NCBI RefSeq assembly: GCF_030052995.1
Contig: NZ_JASJPW010000001.1
Span: forward strand, 3,276,001 to 3,340,000
Direction: 5' to 3'
Length of the DNA stretch: 64,000 nucleotides
Source of the DNA: Gemmobacter sp. 24YEA27
Lineage (GTDB): Bacteria > Pseudomonadota > Alphaproteobacteria > Rhodobacterales > Rhodobacteraceae
Position 1 is the stretch's first letter. The number at the start of each line of letters is the position of its first letter. Below the pieces are notes generated by a model. It saw only the letters and a list, made by a program, of their open reading frames with translations, ran no database searches and was not told the DNA's origin. Shown here piece by piece: positions 19,326 through 28,586 of this stretch. A program made the position numbers and the translations under genes.

Positions 19326-19355
19326 GCCCGGCCCCCGATCCCTGGGCCGGGTTTT
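19326..19355 (+). terminator. terminator after the tetR gene
   Basis: Eight-bp GC stem, arms 19327-19334 and 19344-19351, nine-base loop, then TTTT. It lies 62 bases past the tetR stop. Confidence 0.7.
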
Positions 19356-19421
19356 CCATTCTTGCCGATGCCCGCCCCGCAGCGCTAGCCTGGTGCAGTC
19401 ATCCCTTACCGGAGCCGTTCC

Positions 19422-21056
19422 ATGCGTGCCCTTCTTGCGGCCCTTCTGGCCACCACCGCCTTCCCCGCACTTGCCGACACGATCACCGCCGGCAGCCAGA
19501 TTACCTCGGTCACCGTCTACCCTCAGGGCGCTAAAATCACCCGCGAGGTGACCTTCGACAGCCCCTCTGCCGGGACGCATGAGCTGTTGATCACCGATCT
19601 GCCGGCCGATACCGCACCGGGCCTGATGCAACTGGCGGCGGCAGAGGGCATCTCGACCGGCGCCTTCTCGCTGCGGAGCGACCGGCTTCCGCCCCGGGGG
19701 GAAGTGCTGACCCCCGATCAGCAGGCTGCGAAAGCCACTGTTGAGGCGGCGGAGGCCGGGTTGCGCGCGGCAACCACAGCGGTCGAAGCAGGCAATGCCC
19801 GGATCCAGGCCGCCAATGCTAGGGCAGGCTATCTCGCCTCGATCAGCGGCCAGCCACCTGAAGGCGCTACCGCAGAAACGCTGCGTGATTTTGCGAAAGT
19901 GATCGGTGAGGAAACCCTCGCCGCCGCCGGGGAAGCCAGCGCTGCCCGCGCCGATCTCTGGCCGGCGCAAAAAGCTCTGGAAGAGGCGCAAAAGGCGCTG
20001 GCTGACGCCGAGGCCAGCTTCGCCGCCCTGCCGTCCGCTGCACAGGATTACGCGGTGCTTTCAGTCAGTTTTGAAAGCACAGAGGCCGGGTCCAAAACCA
20101 TCACCCTCACCCATTATGTCGATGCGGCCAGCTGGCGGCCCTTCTACGACCTGCGCCTGACGCGCAAGGATGGCGCGGGCCTCACCATCGACCGCTCGGT
20201 CCTTGTGAGCCAGGAGACCGGCGAGGACTGGAGCGGGGTCGACCTGACATTGTCTTCGTCGCGCCCCTCCGAACAATCTGCGCCTTCGACGCTCTGGCCC
20301 TGGCAGCGCTGGATCGAAAAGGAACAGCCCCCCGCCGCAGAAATGGCGCGCAGTATGGGCGCGGGTCAGATGGATATGGCCCCCGCCCCCGCAGCTGTGG
20401 CCGCCGAACCGGCAATCCTGCGCGCCAATGCCGCGATGGAAGGCGATAGCGTGGTCTATCATTACCCGCGCAAGGTCGATATCGCCGATGGGGTCGAAGA
20501 TCTGCGCCTCTCGCTCGATCAGTTGCAGGCAGAGCCCGGGATCTTCGCTCTTGCCGTACCCGCCCGCGACCAAAGCGCCTTTGTCATGGCAAAATTCACC
20601 AACAGTTCCGGCGAGCCCCTGCTGCCAGGGGAGGCATTGCTTTACCGCGAAGGGGTACTGGTCGGCACCACCAGCCTTGGCCTGATCCCCGCCGGCAAAG
20701 AAACCGAAATCGCTTTCGGCGCGCTGGACAGCATCACGCTGAGCCGCGACATGCCGCAGCGCGACAGCGGTCAGACCGGCGTGTTCTCGACCTCGAACCA
20801 GCTGAGTGAGACCGCGATCCTCCGGATCGAAAACCTCGGATCCGAGAGCTGGCCGGTGAAGGTGATCGACCAGGTGCCCTATTCGGAACAGCAGGATCTG
20901 AGCGTAAAGACCACGATCTCGCCACAACCGACGGTGACGGATGTCGAGGGTCAGCGCGGCATCATGGCCTGGGAATTCGATCTGGAGGCCGGCACAAAAC
21001 AAGAGATCTCGCTCGGCTATACGATGAGCTGGCCCGACGGGATGGTGCTGCGCTGA
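19422..21056 (+). CDS. secreted MuiA-like protein with DUF4140/DUF4139 domains
   Basis: 544 residues with a clear signal peptide (MRALLAALLATTAFPALA, cleavage after Ala-Leu-Ala near residue 18), so periplasmic or exported. The N-terminal DUF4140 region (ITSVTVYPQGAKITREVTF) is followed by an alanine-rich coiled coil at about 100-210. The C-terminal DUF4139 beta domain covers about 215-544 (ITLTHYVDAASWRPFYDLRL). The family is annotated as mucoidy inhibitor MuiA-like; the biochemical function is not established. The middle contains a low-complexity Ala/Pro/Met stretch. It is convergent with mnmD, with no gap. Confidence 0.83.
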   Translation: MRALLAALLATTAFPALADTITAGSQITSVTVYPQGAKITREVTFDSPSAGTHELLITDLPADTAPGLMQLAAAEGISTGAFSLRSDRLPPRGEVLTPDQQAAKATVEAAEAGLRAATTAVEAGNARIQAANARAGYLASISGQPPEGATAETLRDFAKVIGEETLAAAGEASAARADLWPAQKALEEAQKALADAEASFAALPSAAQDYAVLSVSFESTEAGSKTITLTHYVDAASWRPFYDLRLTRKDGAGLTIDRSVLVSQETGEDWSGVDLTLSSSRPSEQSAPSTLWPWQRWIEKEQPPAAEMARSMGAGQMDMAPAPAAVAAEPAILRANAAMEGDSVVYHYPRKVDIADGVEDLRLSLDQLQAEPGIFALAVPARDQSAFVMAKFTNSSGEPLLPGEALLYREGVLVGTTSLGLIPAGKETEIAFGALDSITLSRDMPQRDSGQTGVFSTSNQLSETAILRIENLGSESWPVKVIDQVPYSEQQDLSVKTTISPQPTVTDVEGQRGIMAWEFDLEAGTKQEISLGYTMSWPDGMVLR

Positions 21057-21785
21057 TCAGCGCAAAACCCCCGCAGACATATGCCGCTTGCCCGCGAAAC
21101 CGGGCAGGCGGCTGACCTCGAACCCGGCCCCTGCAAGGGCGCGGCGCACATGGCCGGCCGCGGTATAAGTGGCGAAAGTGCCGCCCTTTGCCGTGTGATG
21201 CGCAACCTCGGCCATCAGCGTCTCGCCCCACATTTCCGGGTTTTTCGCCGGAGAGAACCCATCCAGGAACCAGGCATCGGCCCGCCCTGTCCAGGCCGGC
21301 AACGTATCCCGTACATCGCCATGCACGATCTCAACTGCGATCCCCGGCAGTCGAAAACGGGCTTCGCCCGCGCTCATCGCGGCCAGAAGCGGCGCGGCAA
21401 TGGCTGCGGCTTCGGGGAAATGCCGCAGCGCGCGGGCCATATCCTCCACCGCCATCGGAAAAGCCTCGAATGTGGTATAATGCAAAAGGCCCGTGCCCTC
21501 AGGGTCCTGCCGGCGCCAGGCCAGCGCGAGGGTCAGGAGGTTCAGCCCGGTGCCGAAGCCCAGTTCGGCGATGCGGAATCCGTCTTGCAGCCGCGCCGGC
21601 AGATCATTGCCGCCAAGGAAGACATGGCGCGTCTCCTCCAGCCCGCCCTTCAGACTGAAATAGGGATCGTCAAACCTGGTGGCGACGGGTATCGCATCCT
21701 CTAGCCAGCTGAGACTGGCGGTTCCGGGCATGACGGCTTTGGGCAGGTCAGTTTCGGGAAAGTCGGTTTCGGGAATCTCGGGCAT
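21057..21785 (-). CDS. mnmD: tRNA (5-methylaminomethyl-2-thiouridine)-methyltransferase MnmD
   Basis: 242-residue SAM-dependent methyltransferase of the MnmD (DUF752) type. It performs the final methylation at the tRNA wobble uridine to give mnm5s2U. The SAM-binding motif ELGFGTGLNLLTLALAW and the later DAWFLDGFSPAKNPEMW are characteristic. In E. coli this domain is fused to an FAD oxidoreductase as MnmC; here the oxidoreductase partner is a separate gene on the other strand, 44 bases away. The N terminus includes short PET-type repeats (PEIPETDFPETDLP); a start at 21731 would remove them, but only the upstream ATG has an AGGTGA. Confidence 0.87.
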   Translation of the reverse strand: MPEIPETDFPETDLPKAVMPGTASLSWLEDAIPVATRFDDPYFSLKGGLEETRHVFLGGNDLPARLQDGFRIAELGFGTGLNLLTLALAWRRQDPEGTGLLHYTTFEAFPMAVEDMARALRHFPEAAAIAAPLLAAMSAGEARFRLPGIAVEIVHGDVRDTLPAWTGRADAWFLDGFSPAKNPEMWGETLMAEVAHHTAKGGTFATYTAAGHVRRALAGAGFEVSRLPGFAGKRHMSAGVLR

Positions 21786-21829
21786 GGCTCACCTGACGGG
21801 TTGATGCCCCATGCGACAGCGGAGGCGGG

Positions 21830-22867
21830 ATGGCAAGCGTCGATGTGACGGTCTGCGGCGCAGGGATCTTCGGGCTGAGCACAGCCTGGGCGCTGGCAAA
21901 GCGTGGCGCAAGGGTGCGGGTGATCGAGACGCGCGCCATCGGTGCCGGCGCCTCGGGCGGCCTGGTCGGCGCCCTGGCACCACATGCGCCTGAGGCCTGG
22001 AATGAGATGAAGGCGCTGCAGTTTCGCAGCCTGATCATGGCCGGGGCCTGGTGGGACGAGGTCCATCACACCACTGGGACCGATCCGCTTTATCTGCGGG
22101 CGGGCCGGTTGCAGGCAGTGGCCGACAGAGCCGCGCTGGAGCTGGCACGCGCCCGGGAGGCAGCCGCGCGCGACCTCTGGCAAGGTGCTGCCGAATGGCG
22201 GGTGATCCCGGCCACGGGCGCCCCCTGGGAGCCTGCCTCCCCAAGCGGCTGGCTGATCTCGGATACGCTGACGGCCCGGATTTCTCCTCGCCGGGCGCTC
22301 GCTTCGCTCGCGCATGCGCTGCGCGCCAGGGGGGTGGTGATCAGGCAGGAAGCGGCAGACGACCGGGGTCGCGTGGTTCATGCGACCGGATATGAGGGGC
22401 TCGCGGACCTCTCGGCTCATTTCGGCCGTAAGCTGGGCGCAGGCGTGAAGGGCCAGGCGGTGCTCTTGCGCCATGATGCGCGGGAGGCGCCACAGATCTA
22501 TGCGCCGGGGCTCCATATCGTTGCACATGGTGACGGTACAGTGGCGGTCGGATCAACCAGCGAAAGCGCCTGGCTGACAGCCGGGCCCGATGCCCAGGCC
22601 GAGACACTGATCGCGCGCGCATGCGAAGTGCTGCCTGTGCTGCAGGGGGCCGAGGTTCTGGAACGTTGGGCCGGCATCCGCCCCCGCGCGAAAAGCCGTT
22701 CGCCTGTGATCGGGGCCTGGCCCGGCCGGCCGGGGCATTTCATCGCAAATGGCGGGTTCAAGACCGGCTTTGGCATGGCGCCGGTCTGCGCAGAGCTGCT
22801 CGCCGACCTTATAGCCGAAGGGCGCGACTTGATTCCGGCGGCATTTCTTCCGGATACCTTGCTATAG
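21830..22867 (+). CDS. FAD-dependent oxidoreductase, possible MnmC(o) equivalent
   Basis: 345-residue DAO-family flavoprotein. The dinucleotide motif VCGAGIFGLSTAWALAKRG is at the N terminus and a C-terminal flavin motif reads WAGIRPRAKSRSPVIG with NGGFKTGFG. In the MnmC fusion enzyme such a domain removes the carboxymethyl group from cmnm5U of tRNA before MnmD methylates. The divergent mnmD neighbour makes this role plausible, but glycine-oxidase-like proteins share the fold, so this is inference. GGAGG lies upstream of the ATG. It is followed directly by repeat copy 2. Confidence 0.75.
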   Translation: MASVDVTVCGAGIFGLSTAWALAKRGARVRVIETRAIGAGASGGLVGALAPHAPEAWNEMKALQFRSLIMAGAWWDEVHHTTGTDPLYLRAGRLQAVADRAALELARAREAAARDLWQGAAEWRVIPATGAPWEPASPSGWLISDTLTARISPRRALASLAHALRARGVVIRQEAADDRGRVVHATGYEGLADLSAHFGRKLGAGVKGQAVLLRHDAREAPQIYAPGLHIVAHGDGTVAVGSTSESAWLTAGPDAQAETLIARACEVLPVLQGAEVLERWAGIRPRAKSRSPVIGAWPGRPGHFIANGGFKTGFGMAPVCAELLADLIAEGRDLIPAAFLPDTLL

Positions 22868-22970
22868 GGGGCACTGCCCCCTCGCCGCTTTGCGGCTCAC
22901 CCCCGGGATATTTAAGGACAGATGAAATCAGCTAAGGGTTTTCATCTGTCCTTAAATATCCCCGCCGGAG
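22867..22970. repeat. intergenic palindromic repeat, copy 2
   Basis: Same three-hairpin plan as copy 1: 22867-22881 (six-bp stem), 22884-22896 (five-bp stem) and a perfect 23-bp stem with arms 22905-22927 and 22940-22962. The flank CCCCGCCGGAGG is shared with copy 1. It begins at the stop codon of the FAD oxidoreductase. Confidence 0.88.
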
Positions 22971-22973
22971 GCA

Positions 22974-22997
22974 AAGACCGGCCCTGGGGCCGGTCTT
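22974..22997 (-). terminator. terminator after the aldehyde dehydrogenase
   Basis: Perfect 11-bp inverted repeat, arms 22974-22984 and 22987-22997; the centre probably opens to a four-base loop. On the minus strand it follows the dehydrogenase stop by nine bases and ends in a short T run. Confidence 0.6.
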
Positions 22998-23006
22998 ACG
23001 TCGCGA

Positions 23007-24452
23007 TCAGCCAATCGAGAAATCGTAGCCAGAAATCGCTTTCGGCTCGAGGAACTCTTCAAGCCCCCAGATGCCGCCTTCACGGGCACGGCCCGATTGC
23101 TTCACACCACCAAAGAAGACACCCGCCCCACGCGATTTGCCGTTCATCTCGACCATGCCGGACACAAGCGCGCGACCGAGCCGGTTGGCCCGGGCCTGGT
23201 CTTCGGTCTGGACGTAATTGGTCAGCCCATATGGCGTGTCATTGGCGATGGCGACCGCCTCTTCCTCGCTGTCAAAGGGAATGATCGCCAGGACCGGCCC
23301 GAAGATCTCTTCGCGCTCAATGGTCATGCCGGGCTTCACATCGGCAAAGACCGTTGGCTTGACATAAAAGCCGCGATTGAAGCCCTCTGGCAGGTCGGGC
23401 CCGCCTGCAACAAGGCGGGCGCCCTCTTCGATGCCTTTGCGGATATAGGCCTGGATCTGATCCCATTGCCGCTTGTTCACCACCGGGCCGATATGAGGCC
23501 CCGCCTGATCCGCCGGGCCAACCGCAATCGCATTGGCCAGATCTGCCGCCTCGGCCACGACCCTGTCATAGACCGGGCGCTCGACCAGCAGACGCGAGGG
23601 CGCGTTGCAGCTTTGTCCGGTGTTCTCCATCATCCGCGCCACAGACCAGCGCACCGCATCCGGGCGCGCATCGGCAAACAGCAGGTTCGCCCCCTTTCCG
23701 CCCAGTTCCAGCGTGACACGTTTCAGCGTCTCGGCCGCCGTTTTCGAGATTGCCCGACCGGCGCGGGTCGAGCCGGTAAACGAGATCATCTCGACATCCG
23801 GATGTGAGGACAGCTGCGATCCGACCCCGGCGCCGTCCCCGTTCACAAGGTTGAACACACCGGCAGGGATCCCCGCCGCATGGCAGAATTCGGCAAACAT
23901 CATCGCATCCAGCGGCGCCTCTTCCGAGGGTTTCAGCACGCAGGTGCAGCCCGCCAGCATCGCCGGAATGGCCTTCAGCGCGATCTGGTTGACCGGCCAG
24001 TTCCAGGGCGTGATCAGCCCGACGACGCCGATCGGCTCCAGCGCAATGGCCGCGCCCGGCGCGTGATCGCCCAGCGGGCGGATCCATTCAATATGCTCGA
24101 AAGCGCGCAGGAAATTGGTGGTATGCCAGGGCAGGCAGGGCGCCTGTTCTTCCAGCGCGAAATCAATCGGCGCCCCCATTTCCATCGCGATCACTTCGGC
24201 GAATTCCTGCTTTCTCGCCTCATACTGGTCGAGAATGGCCGCCACCAGCCGCGCCCGCTCGGCCGGGGGCGTTGCGCGCCAGGCCGGCAAGGCCGCCTTG
24301 GCCGCAGCAACCGCACGGTCTGTGTCGCTCTGATCTCCCAGAGAAATCACCGCGCAGGGCTCTTCATTCGACGGGTTGATCACCTGGTAGTCGCGGGGTT
24401 TTGCAGGGGCGACCCATGCGCCGTTGATGTAGAAGTCGCGTTTGGTGAGCAT
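23007..24452 (-). CDS. NAD(P)-dependent aldehyde dehydrogenase
   Basis: 481-residue aldehyde dehydrogenase. The glutamate motif LELGGKGANLLF and the catalytic cysteine motif GQSCNAPSRLL are present, as is the cofactor region TPWNWP. The substrate class cannot be read; homologues oxidise medium aliphatic or aromatic aldehydes. The start at 24452 (MLTKRDFYINGAW) follows GAGG and fits the family's beginning; the upstream open extension is not needed. It is divergent from a peroxiredoxin gene, with about 290 bases between, so no operon partner suggests a pathway. Confidence 0.87.
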   Translation of the reverse strand: MLTKRDFYINGAWVAPAKPRDYQVINPSNEEPCAVISLGDQSDTDRAVAAAKAALPAWRATPPAERARLVAAILDQYEARKQEFAEVIAMEMGAPIDFALEEQAPCLPWHTTNFLRAFEHIEWIRPLGDHAPGAAIALEPIGVVGLITPWNWPVNQIALKAIPAMLAGCTCVLKPSEEAPLDAMMFAEFCHAAGIPAGVFNLVNGDGAGVGSQLSSHPDVEMISFTGSTRAGRAISKTAAETLKRVTLELGGKGANLLFADARPDAVRWSVARMMENTGQSCNAPSRLLVERPVYDRVVAEAADLANAIAVGPADQAGPHIGPVVNKRQWDQIQAYIRKGIEEGARLVAGGPDLPEGFNRGFYVKPTVFADVKPGMTIEREEIFGPVLAIIPFDSEEEAVAIANDTPYGLTNYVQTEDQARANRLGRALVSGMVEMNGKSRGAGVFFGGVKQSGRAREGGIWGLEEFLEPKAISGYDFSIG

Positions 24453-24742
24453 ATCCGGCCTCGGTTCTGGGAGTGGCGGTTTCGGACAGATCATGAGGAC
24501 AGGCCCGAAAGCATTTGATCAAAATTAGCGCTTTCCCGGGCCAGGACGCAAGCCTGCTCTCCCCCATCCCGCCATTCCCGGGAAGACTGCTGCTGGCGAA
24601 ACCTGCAAGACACCAAAATCTTTCCGCTGCCTGCGGCCTGGTCAGGAAAGCTGTTCTAATTTGCCGCGACAACATCGTGGGGGATGAAATATTCTCCCAC
24701 AAAGCGTAAATCTGGCGCAGGAAATTCCCGAGGAGTGCTTCC

Positions 24743-25399
24743 ATGTCCGTCCGCATAAACGATATCGCCCCCGATTTCACCGCCGACACCACCGCCGGCA
24801 CCATCAGCTTCCACGACTGGCTCGGGGACAGCTACGGCATCATCTTCAGCCATCCGCGCGATTTCACCCCGGTTTGCACCACCGAATTCGCCGCCGTTGC
24901 CCGCCTGATTCCGGAATGGAAAAAGCGCGGCATCAAGGTGATCGGCCTTTCGGTCGATGGCAAAGCCGATCATGAGAAATGGAAGCGCGATATCGAGGCC
25001 TTCGGCGGCGCGCCGGCCGATTTCCCGATCATCGACGATACCAGCCTTGCCGTGTCGAAAGCCTATGACCTGCTGCCGGCGGATTACTACATCCCGACCG
25101 ACGGCCGCACCCCGGCCCATACCGCGACCGTGCGCGCGGTCTATTTCATCGGGCCGGATAAAAAGGTCCGTTTCACGATCTATTACCCGATGTCGGTCGG
25201 CCGCAACTTCGCCGAGATCCTGCGCGCGGTCGATGCGGTTCTGCTCACTGATGGCAAGCCGCTCGCGACCCCGGCCGACTGGATCCCCGGCCAGGACGTG
25301 ATCGTGGCACTCAGCCTGAACAACGACCAGGCTGCCGAGAAATATGGCGAGCTCGATATCAAACTGCCTTACCTGCGTTTCGCGAAACAGCCGGGCTGA
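24743..25399 (+). CDS. 1-Cys peroxiredoxin (Prx6 type)
   Basis: 218-residue peroxiredoxin that reduces hydroperoxides. The peroxidatic Cys45 lies in HPRDFTPVCTTE. No other cysteine occurs in the protein, so it is a 1-Cys enzyme of the Prx6 subfamily and must be re-reduced by an outside thiol. The C-terminal extension after DGKPLATPADWIPGQDVI is typical of this group. GAGG lies upstream of the ATG and an AT-rich promoter-like stretch precedes it. It is monocistronic, with its own terminator. Confidence 0.93.
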   Translation: MSVRINDIAPDFTADTTAGTISFHDWLGDSYGIIFSHPRDFTPVCTTEFAAVARLIPEWKKRGIKVIGLSVDGKADHEKWKRDIEAFGGAPADFPIIDDTSLAVSKAYDLLPADYYIPTDGRTPAHTATVRAVYFIGPDKKVRFTIYYPMSVGRNFAEILRAVDAVLLTDGKPLATPADWIPGQDVIVALSLNNDQAAEKYGELDIKLPYLRFAKQPG

Positions 25400-25436
25400 G
25401 GCGCCTCAGCTTCCAAAAGCGACAGGCATAAATAAC

Positions 25437-25464
25437 AAAGGGGAGGCACGCTGCCTCCCCTTTT
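25437..25464 (+). terminator. Rho-independent terminator after the peroxiredoxin gene
   Basis: Perfect 12-bp stem, arms 25437-25448 and 25452-25463, loop CGC, ending in a T run. It also faces the convergent CHAP gene. Confidence 0.87.
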
Positions 25465-25515
25465 CAATTTGATTTACCGGTTGAACAATGCGGGATCAAC
25501 GATCCCGGAACGGTC

Positions 25516-26070
25516 TCAGTTCGGATAGATAAAGCCGTTGACCGGATAGGAAGACAATCCCATCTCGCCCGCAACGCGCTCGACCTTGACGTCGCTCCAG
25601 TCGTTTTTCCGAGAGATATCAACAACTTTCATATCCATCTGGACCTTGTTTTTGACCCAGTTGGCATGGTTGATGCGGATCTCGCGTTCGGAAATCACTT
25701 CCGAGACCACAGCGATATGGCCGCGCGACATTTTCCGCGTTGCCGAAAAAGCCATCACAGCGCCCGGGCGGGGCTGGTTGCCGCGCGCATATTGGCCGGC
25801 GGCTGCATTCCACCAGGTTTTCGCATCGCCGCGCAGGTCGACACCGCTCGCGGTGCGGGCAAAGGGAACGCACCAGACGCGCTGACCCTTCGACTGCTTC
25901 TGCTTTGCCTCCAGCAGCGCCATCGCCTGACGCCCCGAATCAACGCTGCCGAAAATCGAGCTGTCCGGTCCTTCCGGCGCAATATCGCGGCCCATACAGG
26001 CACTCAGCGTCAGAGCGGCACAAAGCACGGCCAAGCTCCGGAGAAGCGGTTTTGCAGCGGTGAAAATCAT
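25516..26070 (-). CDS. CHAP-domain lipoprotein
   Basis: 184 residues. A lipoprotein signal ends in LSAC with the lipidated Cys25, so the protein is anchored at a membrane facing the periplasm. The rest is a small CHAP domain: catalytic cysteine in WCVPFAR, histidine in RGHIAVV and the polar residue in INHANW. CHAP enzymes cleave peptidoglycan cross-bridges or amides. The start at 26070 is chosen because it gives the signal peptide directly; the upstream extension has no hydrophobic segment. It is not linked to a phage or secretion gene. Confidence 0.82.
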   Translation of the reverse strand: MIFTAAKPLLRSLAVLCAALTLSACMGRDIAPEGPDSSIFGSVDSGRQAMALLEAKQKQSKGQRVWCVPFARTASGVDLRGDAKTWWNAAAGQYARGNQPRPGAVMAFSATRKMSRGHIAVVSEVISEREIRINHANWVKNKVQMDMKVVDISRKNDWSDVKVERVAGEMGLSSYPVNGFIYPN

Positions 26071-26400
26071 GTGGTCCCGTTCCGGCGTCGTCTTGTTGAT
26101 CTGCTCATGGCCCGGTCTGTGCAGGGCTGTTGCAGGACAAAGCCGGGGAACCAGATTTGAATCAAGTTTTTGTTTCGACATATTTCGGCGATTGGCGGAT
26201 CTTTGCCAGGCGCCGCAATGCGGCAAGCAGAAAGTGGCGCCAATTCAGCCAGTTCCGGCCCGAAAAACCCTGAAATATGTCCGTAAGCGCCTTTCCGACC
26301 AGGCATTTCACCGATCAGGTCCTTTTTCTGCCGATCACGAAAAGCCTGCAATCTGCCTGTTTCTGCATCGCAGCATCGCCCATACTGACCGTCGCCCATG
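26071..26400. other. intergenic region upstream of the CHAP gene
   Basis: About 330 bases with no convincing gene. It holds the promoter of the CHAP lipoprotein gene on the minus strand. Short frames here have no recognisable domain and overlap coding DNA of the next gene. Confidence 0.4.
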
Positions 26401-26423
26401 AAAAAGGGGGGCATCAGCCCCCC
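26401..26423 (-). terminator. terminator of the CUT2/hydroxy-acid oxidase operon
   Basis: On the minus strand, a seven-bp G/C stem (arms 26417-26423 and 26406-26412, four-base loop) is followed by TTTTT (AAAAA at 26401-26405 on plus). It begins about 40 bases after the last gene of the operon. Confidence 0.72.
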
Positions 26424-26462
26424 CGATTCCCCCGCCCGTTTCCCCCGCCCTGTCAGCTGCCG

Positions 26463-27608
26463 TCAGCGGAATCGCAGGTTGTCGCGGTTCAGATCAGAGA
26501 TGGTCTTCGCCCCCATCAGGCGCATATCGCGGGTCAGCTCGGCCTTCATCTGGCCAAGGGCGCGTTCGATCCCCGCCTGCCCCGCCGCCGCCAGTGCGAA
26601 GAGGTAGAATCGCCCGAGCCCCACCGCCTTTGCCCCAAGGCTCAGCGCCTTCAGCACATGCGTTCCGCGCTGGATGCCGCCATCGATCATCACATCGAGC
26701 CGGTCGCCCACCGCCTGCACCACCTCATCCAGCTGATCAAAGCCGGTGCGCGAGCCGTCAAGCTGCCGCCCGCCATGGTTCGACAAAACGATCCCGGAAC
26801 AGCCGGTATCTGCAGCGCGGCGGGCGTCATCAGAACTCATCACGCCCTTCAGACAGAACTCTCCGCCCCATTCGGCGCGCAGCTCTTCGACATCATCCCA
26901 GGTCATCGACGGGTCGAGCATCTCGGTGAAATAGCGCCCGATGGTCAGGCTGTCGCCCTTCATATCGATATGGGCATCCAGCTGCGGCAGGCTGAATTTC
27001 TCATGGGTGACATAGTTGATCCCCCAGGCCGGTTTGATCGCGAACTGGAACATACCGCCCAGCGTCAGCCGGAAGGGGATCGAAAATCCGGTGCGCAGAT
27101 CGCGCTCGCGATTGCCGCCGGTGATGCTGTCCACCGTCAGCATCATAACATTGATGCCGGCCTCTTTCGCCGATTGCATCATGGCGCGGTTCAGGCCCCG
27201 GTCCTTGTGGAAATAGAACTGGTAGACCTGCGGGCTGCGATGCTTTTCGCGCAGTTCCTGCAGGGAAACGGTGCCCAGAGACGAGCAGCCGAACATGGTG
27301 CCATAGGCCTCGGCCGCGGCACCGGTCGCGCGTTCGCCCCGGTGGTGAAACAGCCGCTGCAGCGCGGTCGGCGACAGATAGACCGGCAGGTCCAGCTTTT
27401 GCCCCATCACCGTGGTTGAAAGGTCAATCTCCTCGACCCCGCGCAGGACATTCGGCACCAGATCGACGCTTTCAAAGGCTGCCGTATTGCGGCGCAGCGT
27501 CACCTCATCATCGGCCGCGCCGTCAATATAATTGAAAATCGGCCCCGGCAGGCGACGCTTCGCCAGACGGCGGAAGTCGTGAAAATTGTGGCAATCGCTC
27601 AGACGCAT
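26463..27608 (-). CDS. FMN-dependent alpha-hydroxy-acid oxidase/dehydrogenase (LldD-like)
   Basis: 381-residue flavoprotein of the L-lactate dehydrogenase/glycolate oxidase family. It oxidises a 2-hydroxy acid to the keto acid. The active-site histidine and arginine are in SNHGGRQLDGS, with the flavin-binding lysine in CLKGVMSSDDA and a phosphate-binding stretch near VMIDGGIQRGTHVLKA. It is the last gene of a CUT2-type importer operon, 15 bases behind a permease gene, so the imported compound or a product may be a hydroxy acid. L-lactate itself is possible but not shown. Confidence 0.85.
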   Translation of the reverse strand: MRLSDCHNFHDFRRLAKRRLPGPIFNYIDGAADDEVTLRRNTAAFESVDLVPNVLRGVEEIDLSTTVMGQKLDLPVYLSPTALQRLFHHRGERATGAAAEAYGTMFGCSSLGTVSLQELREKHRSPQVYQFYFHKDRGLNRAMMQSAKEAGINVMMLTVDSITGGNRERDLRTGFSIPFRLTLGGMFQFAIKPAWGINYVTHEKFSLPQLDAHIDMKGDSLTIGRYFTEMLDPSMTWDDVEELRAEWGGEFCLKGVMSSDDARRAADTGCSGIVLSNHGGRQLDGSRTGFDQLDEVVQAVGDRLDVMIDGGIQRGTHVLKALSLGAKAVGLGRFYLFALAAAGQAGIERALGQMKAELTRDMRLMGAKTISDLNRDNLRFR

Positions 27609-27623
27609 AAGACGGGTTCCGGT

Positions 27624-28586
27624 TCAGACGGTTGTGCGGAAATGGCGCTCCCGCCCATAAAGCGAGACGAGGAGCAGGATGATCGCGCCGAACGCAGCCT
27701 GTACCGAGGCAGGCGAAAAGTTCAAGCCGATCAGAAGGGTGTTGATTTCGGTCAGAACCAGCACGCCGGCCAGGGTGCCGATGTAACTGCCGCGCCCGCC
27801 CACCAGGGCTGCCCCTCCGACCACGACCGCCGCGATGGTCTGGAACAGATAGGGCTGGCCAACGTCACCGTAAGCGGACCCGGTAAAGCCCAGAAGCAGG
27901 ATCCCCGCCAGCGCCGCGAAAAACGCCGATGCGGCAAAAGTCGAGGTCCAGACCCAGAGCGGATTGATCAGCGCATAGGGCGCTGCGCCGGGATTCGCGC
28001 CAAGCGCATAGAGACGGCGGCCCCAGGGCGTCCGCTCCAGCACCAGCACGATCACGATGGTCATCACCAAAAGCGCCGGGATCAGCGCCGGCACCGGCAA
28101 CGGTCCAAAGGATCCCCTGATCGACACGAAAGACGACACCGATTTCGGGGCCGATCCCGTGGGAAACCCCTTCGTCCAGATCAGCACGAGGCCCTGGACG
28201 ATCATGCCGATCCCCAGCGTCACGATCAGCGGATGGATGTTCAGCCCGCGTGACAGCGCCCCGTTCAGCGCACCGATCAGGATCGCGAGACCAAAGACAA
28301 CGAGGCAAACCAGCCCGAAATGCCAGCCCTGGCCATAAAGCTGTGCCGCCGTCACATTGGCAAAGCCGATGATGAAGGGGATCGAGAGGTCGATGCCACC
28401 AAGGATCACCACCAGCGTCTGCCCGACCGACGCCACCGCGAGCAGCGCGGCGATGACCAGCAGCGCCCGGATCGCAAAGGGCGCTGAATAGCCCGGGATC
28501 AACACGGTCCCGATCAGATGCAGCAGCGCCGCGACCAGAAAGGCACCGATGATCCGCGCCTTCATTCCTGTGAGATACCGGCTCAT
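27624..28586 (-). CDS. CUT2-type ABC transporter permease
   Basis: 320 residues, about nine to ten hydrophobic segments, RbsC/BPD_transp_2 family. The conserved cytoplasmic loop GANPGAAPYALIN corresponds to the permease segment GGNxxAAxxxG. It forms the membrane pore with the next permease. It overlaps that gene by four bases (28583-28586), so the two are translationally coupled. Partners are the two ATPase genes and the periplasmic binding protein upstream. Confidence 0.88.
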   Translation of the reverse strand: MSRYLTGMKARIIGAFLVAALLHLIGTVLIPGYSAPFAIRALLVIAALLAVASVGQTLVVILGGIDLSIPFIIGFANVTAAQLYGQGWHFGLVCLVVFGLAILIGALNGALSRGLNIHPLIVTLGIGMIVQGLVLIWTKGFPTGSAPKSVSSFVSIRGSFGPLPVPALIPALLVMTIVIVLVLERTPWGRRLYALGANPGAAPYALINPLWVWTSTFAASAFFAALAGILLLGFTGSAYGDVGQPYLFQTIAAVVVGGAALVGGRGSYIGTLAGVLVLTEINTLLIGLNFSPASVQAAFGAIILLLVSLYGRERHFRTTV

